Assembly: GCA_027858775.1 (NCBI GenBank)
Contig: JAQICA010000209.1
Location: forward strand, 1-37,854
Source: Salinivirgaceae bacterium
Lineage (GTDB): Bacteria; Bacteroidota; Bacteroidia; Bacteroidales; Salinivirgaceae
Reading direction: 5' to 3'
DNA length: 37,854 nucleotides
Under the pieces are notes generated by a model that made no database searches, was not told the DNA's origin, and saw nothing but the letters and a program-made list of their open reading frames with translations. The stretch's first letter is position 1, and every line of letters starts with the position of its first letter. Positions 8,070 through 15,978 of this stretch are shown piece by piece. The translations under genes and the position numbers were made by a program.

Positions 8070-8608
8070 AAGTTTTTAATAAAGCATTCCACATATCTGC
8101 ATTGTTCAAAATCTTTCCGGTACTATTTTTACGAGCAATTAATTCATAAGGTTCTCCAGAATTATCAATGAACATCCATTCGTCAACAATAGATTCAAAT
8201 ATGCCAAAAAAATTCTTCAATCCATTTTTATAGCGCCTTCTAATCACATCTTCTGGAATATTATGGCCGCCTTCTTTGACACGAGTCTCAACCCTTTTTA
8301 CTGCCAAATCAGAATTCCGTAGCCAAAAGAAAAATAAAGTTGTATGGTATCCATTCTCTTTAGCTTTTCGTAGCTAAAGTTGTTTCAAAAGCAAAATCTT
8401 GTCCTTTTGAAATGAACCTATTAATTCTATCAAGCATAAGTCTGCCTGCTTGAATTGCAGCTGAATCAGGATGAAAACGAGAAAGTCCTTTTGCAATTTC
8501 ATCAGCATTTACAAATTCTTCACAATTCAATATCTCTGGAAGAATTGTATAAGAAGCTGTTGTTTTTCCTGTTCCATTACAACCTGATATGATAAATAGT
8601 CTTTTCAA
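8062..8608 (-). pseudogene. Zeta-toxin-like P-loop kinase, frameshifted with internal deletion
   Basis: Two frames make one protein. From 8608 the first reads MKRLFIISGCNGTGKTTASY (P-loop at 9-17), then FVNADEIAKGL and FAFETTLATKS before a stop at 8360. A second frame carries on with KAKENGYHTTLFFFWLRNSD, GGHNIPEDVIRRRY and WMFIDNS, ending at 8062. This is the domain order of zeta-like/AAA_33 kinases; in true zeta toxins the substrate is UDP-GlcNAc. About six residues expected between LATKS and AKENGY are missing. AAAAGCTA at the junction suggests a deletion between short direct repeats, with loss of frame. The start codon is TTG, with no ATG near. Almost certainly inactive as a full-length kinase. 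Confidence 0.8.
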
Positions 8609-8625
8609 GTTATTCCGTTTTTTGA

Positions 8626-8633
8626 CAAATTTA
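8626..8633 (-). promoter_or_regulatory. -7 box upstream of the zeta-like cassette
   Basis: TAAATTTG on the minus strand matches TAnnTTTG and lies 17 nt before the TTG start at 8608. No clear -33 TTG is seen. It would still transcribe the downstream 59-codon gene. Confidence 0.4.
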
Positions 8634-8857
8634 ATTCTTTTGGTTGTTTGATGCTAATTCGGATCGCTTTTTCTCATTATCCACAAGACTAAATTACTTG
8701 CCATTAATTCTCTATTTCATCCCTCCGGCGAAAACCAATATTAGGCCCTCCGTTTTTTGTAAACGCCTACAAAACAGCAGATTTTTGGCGATTATGTTTC
8801 AAATGTAACAAAATTTAGCGAACGCTGTTTGTATGGACGGTATTTCTCCCAAATCAA

Positions 8858-8891
8858 GTTTCGGAATTAAAAAGATTTCCGAAACGTTTTT
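8858..8891 (+). terminator. Orphan intrinsic-terminator-like hairpin, rightward
   Basis: GTTTCGGAA 8858-8866 pairs perfectly with TTCCGAAAC 8877-8885 around a 10-nt loop, followed by GTTTTTT. It has the form of a rho-independent terminator reading rightward, yet no rightward gene precedes it. It may end an unannotated small RNA, belong to a repeat, or act in the clpB leader. Confidence 0.5.
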
Positions 8892-8921
8892 TGTCGTAAA
8901 GCATTCTCAAGATTTCCGAAA

Positions 8922-8938
8922 TGATGCCGGAGGCATCA
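8922..8938. repeat. Tight 7-bp hairpin upstream of clpB
   Basis: TGATGCC-GGA-GGCATCA is a perfect 7-bp stem with a 3-nt loop, directly after the second copy of AGATTTCCGAAA. Function unknown. Confidence 0.5.
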
Positions 8939-9201
8939 AACGCTTATAGAAAACAACAATGAAAATGGGAAGCCGACTCTGGAATCGTACGTTTGGCTGT
9001 TTTCCAAATGGGGTTAATGTTCGCCCCCTTCCGGGGTCATTTTTCGGCTGTGTTTATCGTTTCTAATCTCAGGCTATCACTGGTATTTTCAATGCACACA
9101 TGTCAATTTGTCATGATTAAATACTTAAATTCAGTCAAAATAACATACGAATTCTGAAGAAAGACCATTGGCAGGTATTTTGATCAAACAAAAGAAAAAA
9201 C

Positions 9202-9206
9202 GGAGG
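9202..9206 (+). promoter_or_regulatory. clpB: Shine-Dalgarno site of clpB
   Basis: GGAGG-like purine run (GGAGG at 9202-9206) sits 9 nt before the ATG at 9216. It supports that start over the upstream in-frame TTG at 9168. A strong SD is unusual among the genes of this window. Confidence 0.6.
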
Positions 9207-9215
9207 ACCCACAAA

Positions 9216-11804
9216 ATGGAATTTGACAAACTAACCATAAAATCGCAGGAAGCAGTGCAAGAAGCACTCACACTTGCAACTACCAACGGACAACAAGCCG
9301 TGGAAAACGGTCACATATTAAAAGCACTCATCAACAAAAGTGAGTCGACAATAGCATTTTTGACCGGGAAATCGGGATCCAACCTGAATCAAATAAAACA
9401 GGTAAACGATCAAATATTGGCTTCATATCCCAAAATACAGAACGAAGCACAACCGTATCTTTCCAATGATGCACAACAAACACTAAACAAAGCATTTACT
9501 ATTGCAAACAAACTCAGCGATGAGTACGTGGCCATTGAACATATTTTTGCGGCCATGGCATCGGGTAAAGATCAGGTAAGCCAAATGCTAAAAGATAGCG
9601 GGTTAAAAGAAAGCGATCTAACCAAAGCCATTCAGGAACTTCATAAAGGCGAAAACATTAAAAGTCAGACTGCCGAAGACACCTATCAGGCACTTAGTCG
9701 TTTTGCTATCGATTTGAACAAAATGGCATCGGAAGGAAAACTCGATCCGGTAATTGGCCGCGACGAGGAAATTCGCCGCATTCTACAGGTGCTCACGCGC
9801 CGCACTAAAAACAATCCGGTGCTAATTGGCGATCCGGGTGTTGGTAAAACAGCCATAGCCGAAGGATTGGCTCACAGAATAGTAAAAGGCGATGTACCCG
9901 AAAATCTAAAATCAAAACGAATTTATTCGCTAGACATGGGGGCGCTAATTGCTGGTGCAAAATACAAGGGTGAATTTGAAGAACGCCTGAAAAGCGTGGT
10001 GAAAGAAGTTGTAGGATCTGACGGCGAAGTCGTGCTTTTTATCGATGAGATACACACCCTTGTGGGTGCCGGAAAAAGTGAAGGTGCCATGGATGCAGCC
10101 AATATTCTTAAACCCGCTTTGGCGCGGGGCGAGTTGCGGGCCATTGGTGCCACGACACAAAATGAATTTCAAAAGTTTTTTGAGAAAGATAAAGCGCTGG
10201 AGCGCAGGTTTCAGAAGGTACTTGTGGATGAGCCCGACCGGCTGAGTTCACTGGCTATTTTACGCGGTCTGCGGGAACGCTACGAAACCCACCACAAGGT
10301 GCGAATAAAAGACGATGCAATAATTGCAGCCGTAGATTTATCGACTCGCTACATCACCGATCGGTTTCTGCCCGATAAGGCCATTGACCTGATTGACGAA
10401 GCTGCATCGCGATTACGTATCGAGATAAACTCGGTTCCCGAAGAAATCGACAATATTGAGCGCCAAATTATGCAGCTGGAGGTGGAACGCGAGGCAATGA
10501 AACGCGAAAAAAACAAGACTCGCATGCACGAAATTGATGAGAAACTTGCAAACCTGCGGCAAAACCTGAGTGGACGCAGAGCGAAATGGCAAAACGAACG
10601 CGACCTGATAGAATCGTTACAACAAAACAAAAAGGCCATTGAAGACTATAAGTTTCAGGCAGAAAAAGCAGAACGCGAAGGCAACTATGGACTAGTAGCA
10701 GAAATTCGGTACGGAAAAATTAAAGAAACCGAGGAGCAAATAAAAGCAATTCAACAAAAGCTGGCCGATGCGCAAAGCGAGAGCCCAATGATTAAGGAAG
10801 AGGTAGATGCTGAAGATATTGCCGATATTGTATCGCGATGGACAGGCATTCCGGTATCGAAAATGCTCAGCGGCGAACGCGAAAAGCTGATGAAGCTCGA
10901 AGAAAAGCTCCATAAACGTGTAGTAGGGCAACACGATGCTATTGTGGCTGTTGCCGATGCAGTACGTCGAAGTCGCGCCGGGCTACAAGATCAGAATCGC
11001 CCGATTGGCTCATTTATATTTTTGGGCACCACAGGTGTGGGAAAAACAGAACTGGCAAGAGCCTTAGCCGAAGACTTGTTCGACGATGAGAACCAAATGA
11101 CGCGCATCGACATGTCGGAGTACCAAGAGCGACACTCTGTATCGCGCTTAGTGGGAGCTCCTCCGGGATACGTAGGCTACGACGAAGGCGGACAGCTAAC
11201 CGAAGCCGTTAGACGCAAACCGTATTCCGTTGTGCTGCTGGACGAGGTGGAAAAAGCACACCCCGACGTGTTCAATATTCTGCTGCAAGTGCTCGACGAT
11301 GGACGCCTGACAGACAACAAGGGACGAACAGTCGATTTCAAGAACACCATTATTATTATGACCTCGAATACCGGGTCTGATATTATACAGGAAAACTACA
11401 AGCAGCTTGTGGAAGGAACAGACGATGAAGTGTTTGAGAAAACCCGCACGCAAGTTTTTGAGCGCATGAGGCAAACCATACGACCGGAGTTTCTGAACCG
11501 TATTGATGAAATTATTATGTTTTCGCCGCTCACACTAGAGCAAATTAGCGACATTGTGAAACTTCAGTTTAATCAGTTGCAAAAACGGTTAATGGAAAGT
11601 AATATTAACATTGCCATAACCGATGCAGCCATTACATTGCTGGCCAAACAAAGTTACGATCCGCTATTCGGGGCACGCCCTGTTAAGCGGAATATACAGA
11701 AAACGTTACTGAACAAATTGTCGAAGCAAATAATTGAAGATAAGGTAAACAAAGAAGACAAGATTATGGTGGATGCCCGTGGCGATGAGATAATTTTCAA
11801 ATAA
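9216..11804 (+). CDS. clpB: ATP-dependent disaggregase ClpB (Hsp100)
   Basis: 862-residue cytoplasmic AAA+ unfoldase that resolves protein aggregates together with DnaK/DnaJ/GrpE. The Clp N-domain repeats are at about 1-145. NBD1 has Walker A GDPGVGKT 205-212 and Walker B with Asp277-Glu278. The coiled-coil M-domain lies at about 395-525. NBD2 has Walker A GTTGVGKT 604-611 and Walker B Asp676-Glu677, followed by the C-terminal D2-small domain ([11 protein letters not shown]). The M-domain separates it from ClpA/ClpC, and no IGF/L loop for ClpP is evident. Length matches the family (about 860). Start set by the SD and the usual [13 protein letters not shown] opening. Monocistronic, with its own terminator. 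No CIRCE element is seen upstream. Confidence 0.97.
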   Translation: MEFDKLTIKSQEAVQEALTLATTNGQQAVENGHILKALINKSESTIAFLTGKSGSNLNQIKQVNDQILASYPKIQNEAQPYLSNDAQQTLNKAFTIANKLSDEYVAIEHIFAAMASGKDQVSQMLKDSGLKESDLTKAIQELHKGENIKSQTAEDTYQALSRFAIDLNKMASEGKLDPVIGRDEEIRRILQVLTRRTKNNPVLIGDPGVGKTAIAEGLAHRIVKGDVPENLKSKRIYSLDMGALIAGAKYKGEFEERLKSVVKEVVGSDGEVVLFIDEIHTLVGAGKSEGAMDAANILKPALARGELRAIGATTQNEFQKFFEKDKALERRFQKVLVDEPDRLSSLAILRGLRERYETHHKVRIKDDAIIAAVDLSTRYITDRFLPDKAIDLIDEAASRLRIEINSVPEEIDNIERQIMQLEVEREAMKREKNKTRMHEIDEKLANLRQNLSGRRAKWQNERDLIESLQQNKKAIEDYKFQAEKAEREGNYGLVAEIRYGKIKETEEQIKAIQQKLADAQSESPMIKEEVDAEDIADIVSRWTGIPVSKMLSGEREKLMKLEEKLHKRVVGQHDAIVAVADAVRRSRAGLQDQNRPIGSFIFLGTTGVGKTELARALAEDLFDDENQMTRIDMSEYQERHSVSRLVGAPPGYVGYDEGGQLTEAVRRKPYSVVLLDEVEKAHPDVFNILLQVLDDGRLTDNKGRTVDFKNTIIIMTSNTGSDIIQENYKQLVEGTDDEVFEKTRTQVFERMRQTIRPEFLNRIDEIIMFSPLTLEQISDIVKLQFNQLQKRLMESNINIAITDAAITLLAKQSYDPLFGARPVKRNIQKTLLNKLSKQIIEDKVNKEDKIMVDARGDEIIFK

Positions 11805-11838
11805 TGTAATAAGAACCTCAAACAAAAAGAGAGTTACA

Positions 11839-11880
11839 AAAAACGCCAAACAAATAACTGTTTGGCGTTTTTATTTTCTA
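11839..11880 (+). terminator. Intrinsic terminator of clpB
   Basis: A perfect 14-bp stem (11839-11852 with 11859-11872; core AACGCCAAACA / TGTTTGGCGTT) around a 6-nt loop runs into TTATTTT. It lies 35 nt after the clpB stop. The A-rich left arm makes it partly bidirectional, so it may also stop the convergent leftward transcript. Confidence 0.9.
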
Positions 11881-12182
11881 GTTTCATAGCTATATAGTGC
11901 TCATAATAAAACTCCAATAACTGCGGTATGCCGTTTCTGAGAACAGTTATCCGCCAGCTGGGGACTCCTTGATTTTCAAAATGAACAAACCATGAACTTG
12001 AACCTTTCGAACCGAGTCATGACTAAATTTAGTCTCGGACGATTTTTATTATTAGACAATTATAAAAGAGCATGTTACTTATCATGGCGAGCTCCATATG
12101 ACCATTAAAATCAAAATCATAAACATATAAATCAAGCACTGAAAAATTAGATAATTCTCTGGCTGACACTATATTGTAATTA
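11881..12182. other. Convergent intergenic region
   Basis: About 300 bp between two converging genes. Only a 7-bp inverted repeat with a 20-nt loop (ATAACTG 11917-11923, CAGTTAT 11944-11950) is visible. No terminator with a U-tract is seen for the leftward gene. Confidence 0.4.
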
Positions 12183-13421
12183 CTACTCTTTTACAATTCT
12201 GGTTTTATAACGCTCATGTTCAGAAATTACCGTTAGTAAGTACACTCCTGAAGCCAAATTACTTACATCTAATTCTTTAGTATTTGCATTGAGCACACAC
12301 TTCCCAACTATATCAAATAGTTTTATTTCTACATTTTGCGCATTAGTCGGTAACTCCACAGTCATCATCCCGCTCACCGGATTTGGATACACCGCTACAT
12401 TAGGAATAGTTACATCAGACGACATACCACTCAGTCCATTTGAGTACAAATTCCCTTCAACATCATTTACATAAGCATGCTCACCAAAAACACGAACGTA
12501 ACTCAAATCAGTAGCGTTTGGATAGCTATCTACAGACCATGTATCACCCTGATCATCACTTATTAGAACTGTTCCGTTATCACCAACAATATAGCCGTAA
12601 TTTCCTGAAAAATCGATTGACAACAAATCTTCGGTTATATTATTTTCAATCGTCTCCCAACTCTCACCTCCATCAATTGTTTTAAGAACTAAACCGTTGC
12701 TACCAATTACAAATCCAATTTCGTCTGACGGGAAATGTATATCATTAAATATAACATCTGCCAACACTTTTTTCTCAGACCATTCCATGCCTGCATTGAT
12801 GGTTTTTAAAATAACAGCATTGTCTAATGTGTCGCTACAAATAATAAATCCATTGTCACCATTCACAAAGTAAATTTCGGTAGTGAAATCGGGGTACTGA
12901 TTGTCATTTTTTACAAACCGATACTTTTGTGTTGAATATACGGGAGTTCCTCCTGATTCTAAATAAGACGTTTCATCTTCACCTCCAGGATAATATGTAT
13001 AATATCCCAAATTAACATCTAAAAAGAACATCGAAAGGCCAGACCATCCGCCATATTCCCCATTAAACCATGTAGTACCACCATCTATTGTTCCATAAAA
13101 AGTTGTGTACCCTTCACAAACCTCAGCAATATAACCTTCATTTGCATTAAGAAAAAACATCTCATCTAAACTATAGCAACCAAAATCGCCAGTTTTTGTA
13201 CGAATGGTTTCAAAAGTTTGAAGGCCATCTGTAGATTTTTCAAGTGTATACTCTTGCCCATGCGATCCTACATCACTATTAACATAGGAATAACCTGTAG
13301 TTTCATTGACAATAAACAAATTGGTTCCGGGCTGCGATACAAAATTCCAATCAGTTTGTGCTTTTGCAAACGATAAACTAAATAAAATGACAATTGTCAA
13401 ATACAAACGAATTAATTTCAT
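12183..13421 (-). CDS. Secreted Ycf48/BNR-type beta-propeller protein with T9SS sorting domain
   Basis: 412 residues. Sec signal 1-21 (ends AKA|Q). The body holds repeated Asp-box blades such as STDGLQTF, TIDGGTTW, KTIDGGESW and ISDDQGDTW, alternating with GY/GFVIGSNG segments, as in Ycf48/HCF136-like propellers (about 25-310). The C-terminal 71 residues (342-412) form a type-A T9SS sorting domain: VAVYPNPVSG, then a DI.GK strand, SGVYLLTV and a basic end. The protein should cross the outer membrane through T9SS and be released or anchored after removal of the tail. Its ligand is unknown. It is transcribed leftward and stands alone, with 244 bp to the next gene. Confidence 0.88.
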   Translation of the reverse strand: MKLIRLYLTIVILFSLSFAKAQTDWNFVSQPGTNLFIVNETTGYSYVNSDVGSHGQEYTLEKSTDGLQTFETIRTKTGDFGCYSLDEMFFLNANEGYIAEVCEGYTTFYGTIDGGTTWFNGEYGGWSGLSMFFLDVNLGYYTYYPGGEDETSYLESGGTPVYSTQKYRFVKNDNQYPDFTTEIYFVNGDNGFIICSDTLDNAVILKTINAGMEWSEKKVLADVIFNDIHFPSDEIGFVIGSNGLVLKTIDGGESWETIENNITEDLLSIDFSGNYGYIVGDNGTVLISDDQGDTWSVDSYPNATDLSYVRVFGEHAYVNDVEGNLYSNGLSGMSSDVTIPNVAVYPNPVSGMMTVELPTNAQNVEIKLFDIVGKCVLNANTKELDVSNLASGVYLLTVISEHERYKTRIVKE

Positions 13422-13665
13422 TGAGTAATATTTTTAATGATTTTCAATTAACTACTGTAGCAAATAAAATCGCCCCAAGGAACAATGCAAAACAGGGACA
13501 TAAAAATATATTAAATCGCAATTATAAAATGCCGTTCTCAATCCTCTATGCATCCCTGCATCATAAAAGAGCCATTTTAAATAACATGTACACAAAAGTA
13601 TTACTTTTTTTGTAAAAAAAAATAAAAATGAGCATTGTCACACATATTCATTTATATCCCATCAC
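13422..13665. other. Gap upstream of the propeller gene
   Basis: AT-rich and non-coding. A leftward TACTTTTG (13593-13600) matches TAnnTTTG and could start the propeller transcript with a leader of about 165 nt. No -33 element is convincing. Confidence 0.3.
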
Positions 13666-14904
13666 CTACTCCACCACACTATCGCCTGCCACCCAGCCGG
13701 TAGACCAGGCAATTTGCAAGTTGTAACCTCCTGTAGGTCCATCAAGGTTAAGCACTTCGCCGGCAAAATAGAGTCCTTTGGCCAATTTCGATTCCATGGT
13801 TTGTGGGTCGACTTCTTTTACCGAAACGCCTCCGGCTGTAACAATAGCTTCTTCCCACGACCGGTGGCCGATTACAGGAAAATGAAGATTTTTAAATGTT
13901 TTTCTGATTTCTTTACGTTCTGCAGCAGAAACCTGGTGGCACTCCTTTTCGCCATCGAGACCAATACGTTTCATCAGTACCGGAACCAGCAGTGCCGGCA
14001 ACCATGTAGCAAAAACTGTTTTCAAACGCTTGTTGCTGTTGGCCTCCAAGTCGCGCAATAATCGACGATCTAATTTCTTATCGTCGAGCGCCGGTTTCAA
14101 ATCCACAACAATTTCTACTTTGTGGTCTTTTTGGATATGCTCCACAAGAAAACGGCTCAATGTAATAATAATGGGACCTGAAAGTATTTTCTTGTCGAAT
14201 GTCATTTCGCCAAATTCCTCAAAGGCTTTTTTACCGTCAACAAATGCCATTGCATTGACATTTTTCAGTGTAAGTTCCTTTAAATGTCCAGCAATGAGGC
14301 TATCTGTTTCCAGAGCTACCAACGACGGACGTAGTGGTTCAATGGTGTGTCCTAATAGCCTGGCCAGAGCGTATCCGTCGCCTGTGCTGCCTGTAGCGGG
14401 GTACGACATTCCGCCGGTTGCTATAATAATAGACTTGGCTTTATATTTTTTCTCCTGACATTGTACGCCACTCACTTTGCCGCTTTCGCGGATAATCCGG
14501 TCGACTTTTTGGTCGCAACGAACTTCTACGCCTTGCTCCACAACCCACTGTCGCAATATGTCGAGTACATCTTTGGCTTTTTGACTTTTAGGGAAGTAAC
14601 GTCCGCCACGTTCCAAAATGGTCTTCATTCCCTGTTTTTCGAGCAATTGGATTATATCGTCGGTATAAAACCGATTGAAGGCATTACGAAGAAATCGCCC
14701 ATCGGGCAAAACCTCTTTCACAAAATCGCTAATAGGAAGACTATTGGTAATATTGCACCGTCCTTTACCTGTGATCAACAACTTTTTTCCTTCCTTCCGC
14801 ATCTTTTCAAGCAAAAGCACTTTAGCGCCTTTTTCGGCAGCTCTGCCGGCTGCTATCAATCCAGCTGCGCCGGCACCGATAACTATTACATTAAATTTTT
14901 CCAT
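13666..14904 (-). CDS. HI0933-family FAD-dependent oxidoreductase
   Basis: 412-residue flavoprotein of the HI0933/YhiN family (often labelled aminoacetone oxidase-like or BaiN-like). The Rossmann FAD motif is VIGAGAAGLIAAGRAA with Gly10, Gly12 and Gly15. The family signature GKGRCNITN is at 46-54. ATGGMSYPATGSTGDG and the C-terminal FAD contact region (GLYFAGEVLNLDG, then GPTGGYNLQIAWSTG) are intact. The physiological substrate of the family is not settled, and I do not assign the bile-acid role implied by the BaiN name. No signal peptide, so cytoplasmic. The ATG at 14904 lies 14 bp after the MscS stop, so it is probably the last gene of a three-gene operon. Confidence 0.9.
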   Translation of the reverse strand: MEKFNVIVIGAGAAGLIAAGRAAEKGAKVLLLEKMRKEGKKLLITGKGRCNITNSLPISDFVKEVLPDGRFLRNAFNRFYTDDIIQLLEKQGMKTILERGGRYFPKSQKAKDVLDILRQWVVEQGVEVRCDQKVDRIIRESGKVSGVQCQEKKYKAKSIIIATGGMSYPATGSTGDGYALARLLGHTIEPLRPSLVALETDSLIAGHLKELTLKNVNAMAFVDGKKAFEEFGEMTFDKKILSGPIIITLSRFLVEHIQKDHKVEIVVDLKPALDDKKLDRRLLRDLEANSNKRLKTVFATWLPALLVPVLMKRIGLDGEKECHQVSAAERKEIRKTFKNLHFPVIGHRSWEEAIVTAGGVSVKEVDPQTMESKLAKGLYFAGEVLNLDGPTGGYNLQIAWSTGWVAGDSVVE

Positions 14905-14918
14905 GGTTACAAAAGTAG

Positions 14919-15905
14919 CTATTTATCGTCAATCAGCATAGGATTAATATTTTCCTTAATAAATAATTCCTTGGTAAGGATTTCGGTAATGTGGCTTTTG
15001 AAAGCAAATTCCTTACGGGTATCGTTCACATATGCCTTTACACGCATGCGTAACACCAAACGATGCCCAATAATTTCTTGCTGAAAAAGTACAACAATGG
15101 GTTTATTAACAAAAATATGTGGTGAAACGGCTGCTGCCTGATAGGCAAATGCGCGGGCTTTATCAGTATCGGCATGAAGCGGCAAATAAAGATCGGTAAC
15201 CACCTGACAATTATCTTCACCAGCGTTGGCATTGGATACCGATGTATTCATAAGCTCTGCATTGGGCACCGATATTAAACTATCGTCCGGTGTTACCATG
15301 CGAGTGGAACGAAGGCCAATTTCGGTTATTTCGCCATAAAACTCACCAATACTCACCTTATCGCCAACTTTAAACGGACGGTCGAAGATAATGGTGATTC
15401 CTCCGAAAATGTTTTTCAGCAAGTCTTGCGACGCAAACCCCACAGCAACACCAATAGAAGCCCCAAAAGCGAGCAATGATGCCATGGGAGGCCGCAACAC
15501 CGACACAATAATAAATGCAATTGCACCAATCCAAACTAATATTCTGAGCAAAGGAATCAAACCCTTCATGGTTACTCTCCTTTTTGTACTCAACTCGCCC
15601 CAAATTGTTAAAATTTTGGTTACTATTTTGAGCATAAAATAGGTCAGCAAAAGAATCAACAAAGTGTAAAAAATCTTTACTCCTGAAATGTACTCTAAAA
15701 TAGATTCCGGCGAAAGATCATCTGCTACTTTGGCCAAAAGAGAATCCGGTCGATTTTTCATTATTGCGCTATCGGCAACAATAATTAGCGTGGAATCGGC
15801 TCTTTTTAACGAGTCGGTTTTCACAACCAAACTATCAGTGGGAGAGTTCGCGAACAGTGTTGTAATGGAAAGCAATAGCGATAAAAGAAAGATATATGAT
15901 TTCAC
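14919..15905 (-). CDS. MscS-family mechanosensitive ion channel with signal peptide
   Basis: 328-residue small-conductance mechanosensitive channel that would release solutes on hypo-osmotic shock. A Sec signal (1-19) precedes a short periplasmic Ser/Asp/Lys-rich segment (20-70). TM helices are at about 76-96 and 117-137. The pore helix TM3 (about 141-172) contains LLAFGASIGVAVGFASQ and leads into NIFGGITIIFDRPF and the MscS beta domain (VGDKVSIGEFYGEITEIG; VPNAELMN at 213-220). The alpha/beta C-terminal domain follows. The start is a GTG at 15905. It lies 73 bp after the ATPase gene and 14 bp before the flavoprotein gene, both on the same strand. Confidence 0.92.
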   Translation of the reverse strand: MKSYIFLLSLLLSITTLFANSPTDSLVVKTDSLKRADSTLIIVADSAIMKNRPDSLLAKVADDLSPESILEYISGVKIFYTLLILLLTYFMLKIVTKILTIWGELSTKRRVTMKGLIPLLRILVWIGAIAFIIVSVLRPPMASLLAFGASIGVAVGFASQDLLKNIFGGITIIFDRPFKVGDKVSIGEFYGEITEIGLRSTRMVTPDDSLISVPNAELMNTSVSNANAGEDNCQVVTDLYLPLHADTDKARAFAYQAAAVSPHIFVNKPIVVLFQQEIIGHRLVLRMRVKAYVNDTRKEFAFKSHITEILTKELFIKENINPMLIDDK

Positions 15906-15978
15906 TTGTGTTATTTTTTAGTTGGATAATTAATAATTCACCATAAAGCTGAAATTAGTTGCATAAAAATTCGTGCAA

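Larger units (their letters stand above)
8634..9201. other. Intergenic region between the zeta-like cassette and clpB
   Basis: No gene is supported here on either strand. It contains the terminator-like hairpin at 8858-8891, the hairpin at 8922-8938 and a CCCC-TTCC-GGGG mini-hairpin near 9030. The motif AGATTTCCGAAA occurs twice (about 8873 and 8911). I found no exact TAnnTTTG box ahead of clpB, so its promoter is not identified. Parts of 8820-9080 look like a dispersed Bacteroidota repeat, which is inference. Confidence 0.4.

Noticed and set aside
8062-8608. Two separate small genes, one P-loop and one C-terminal
   Set aside because: The two frames together make one zeta-like protein, and the second frame continues upstream past its first ATG, so one broken gene is the better call.
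9168-9215. Upstream TTG start adding 16 lysine-rich residues to ClpB
   Set aside because: The ATG at 9216 has a good Shine-Dalgarno site and matches the usual ClpB N-terminus.
13394-13615. Rightward 73-codon frame upstream of the propeller gene
   Set aside because: It overlaps the start of the propeller gene antisense, shows no motif, and is AT-driven composition in a promoter region.
13666-14904. Bile-acid dehydroxylation role (BaiN) for the flavoprotein
   Set aside because: That name is widely transferred to all HI0933-type proteins. No other bai gene is present and the context gives no support.
14461-15084. Rightward 207-codon open frame across the flavoprotein/MscS boundary
   Set aside because: It is antisense to two well-supported genes, begins without a family motif and has an unlikely composition. 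It is a shadow frame.
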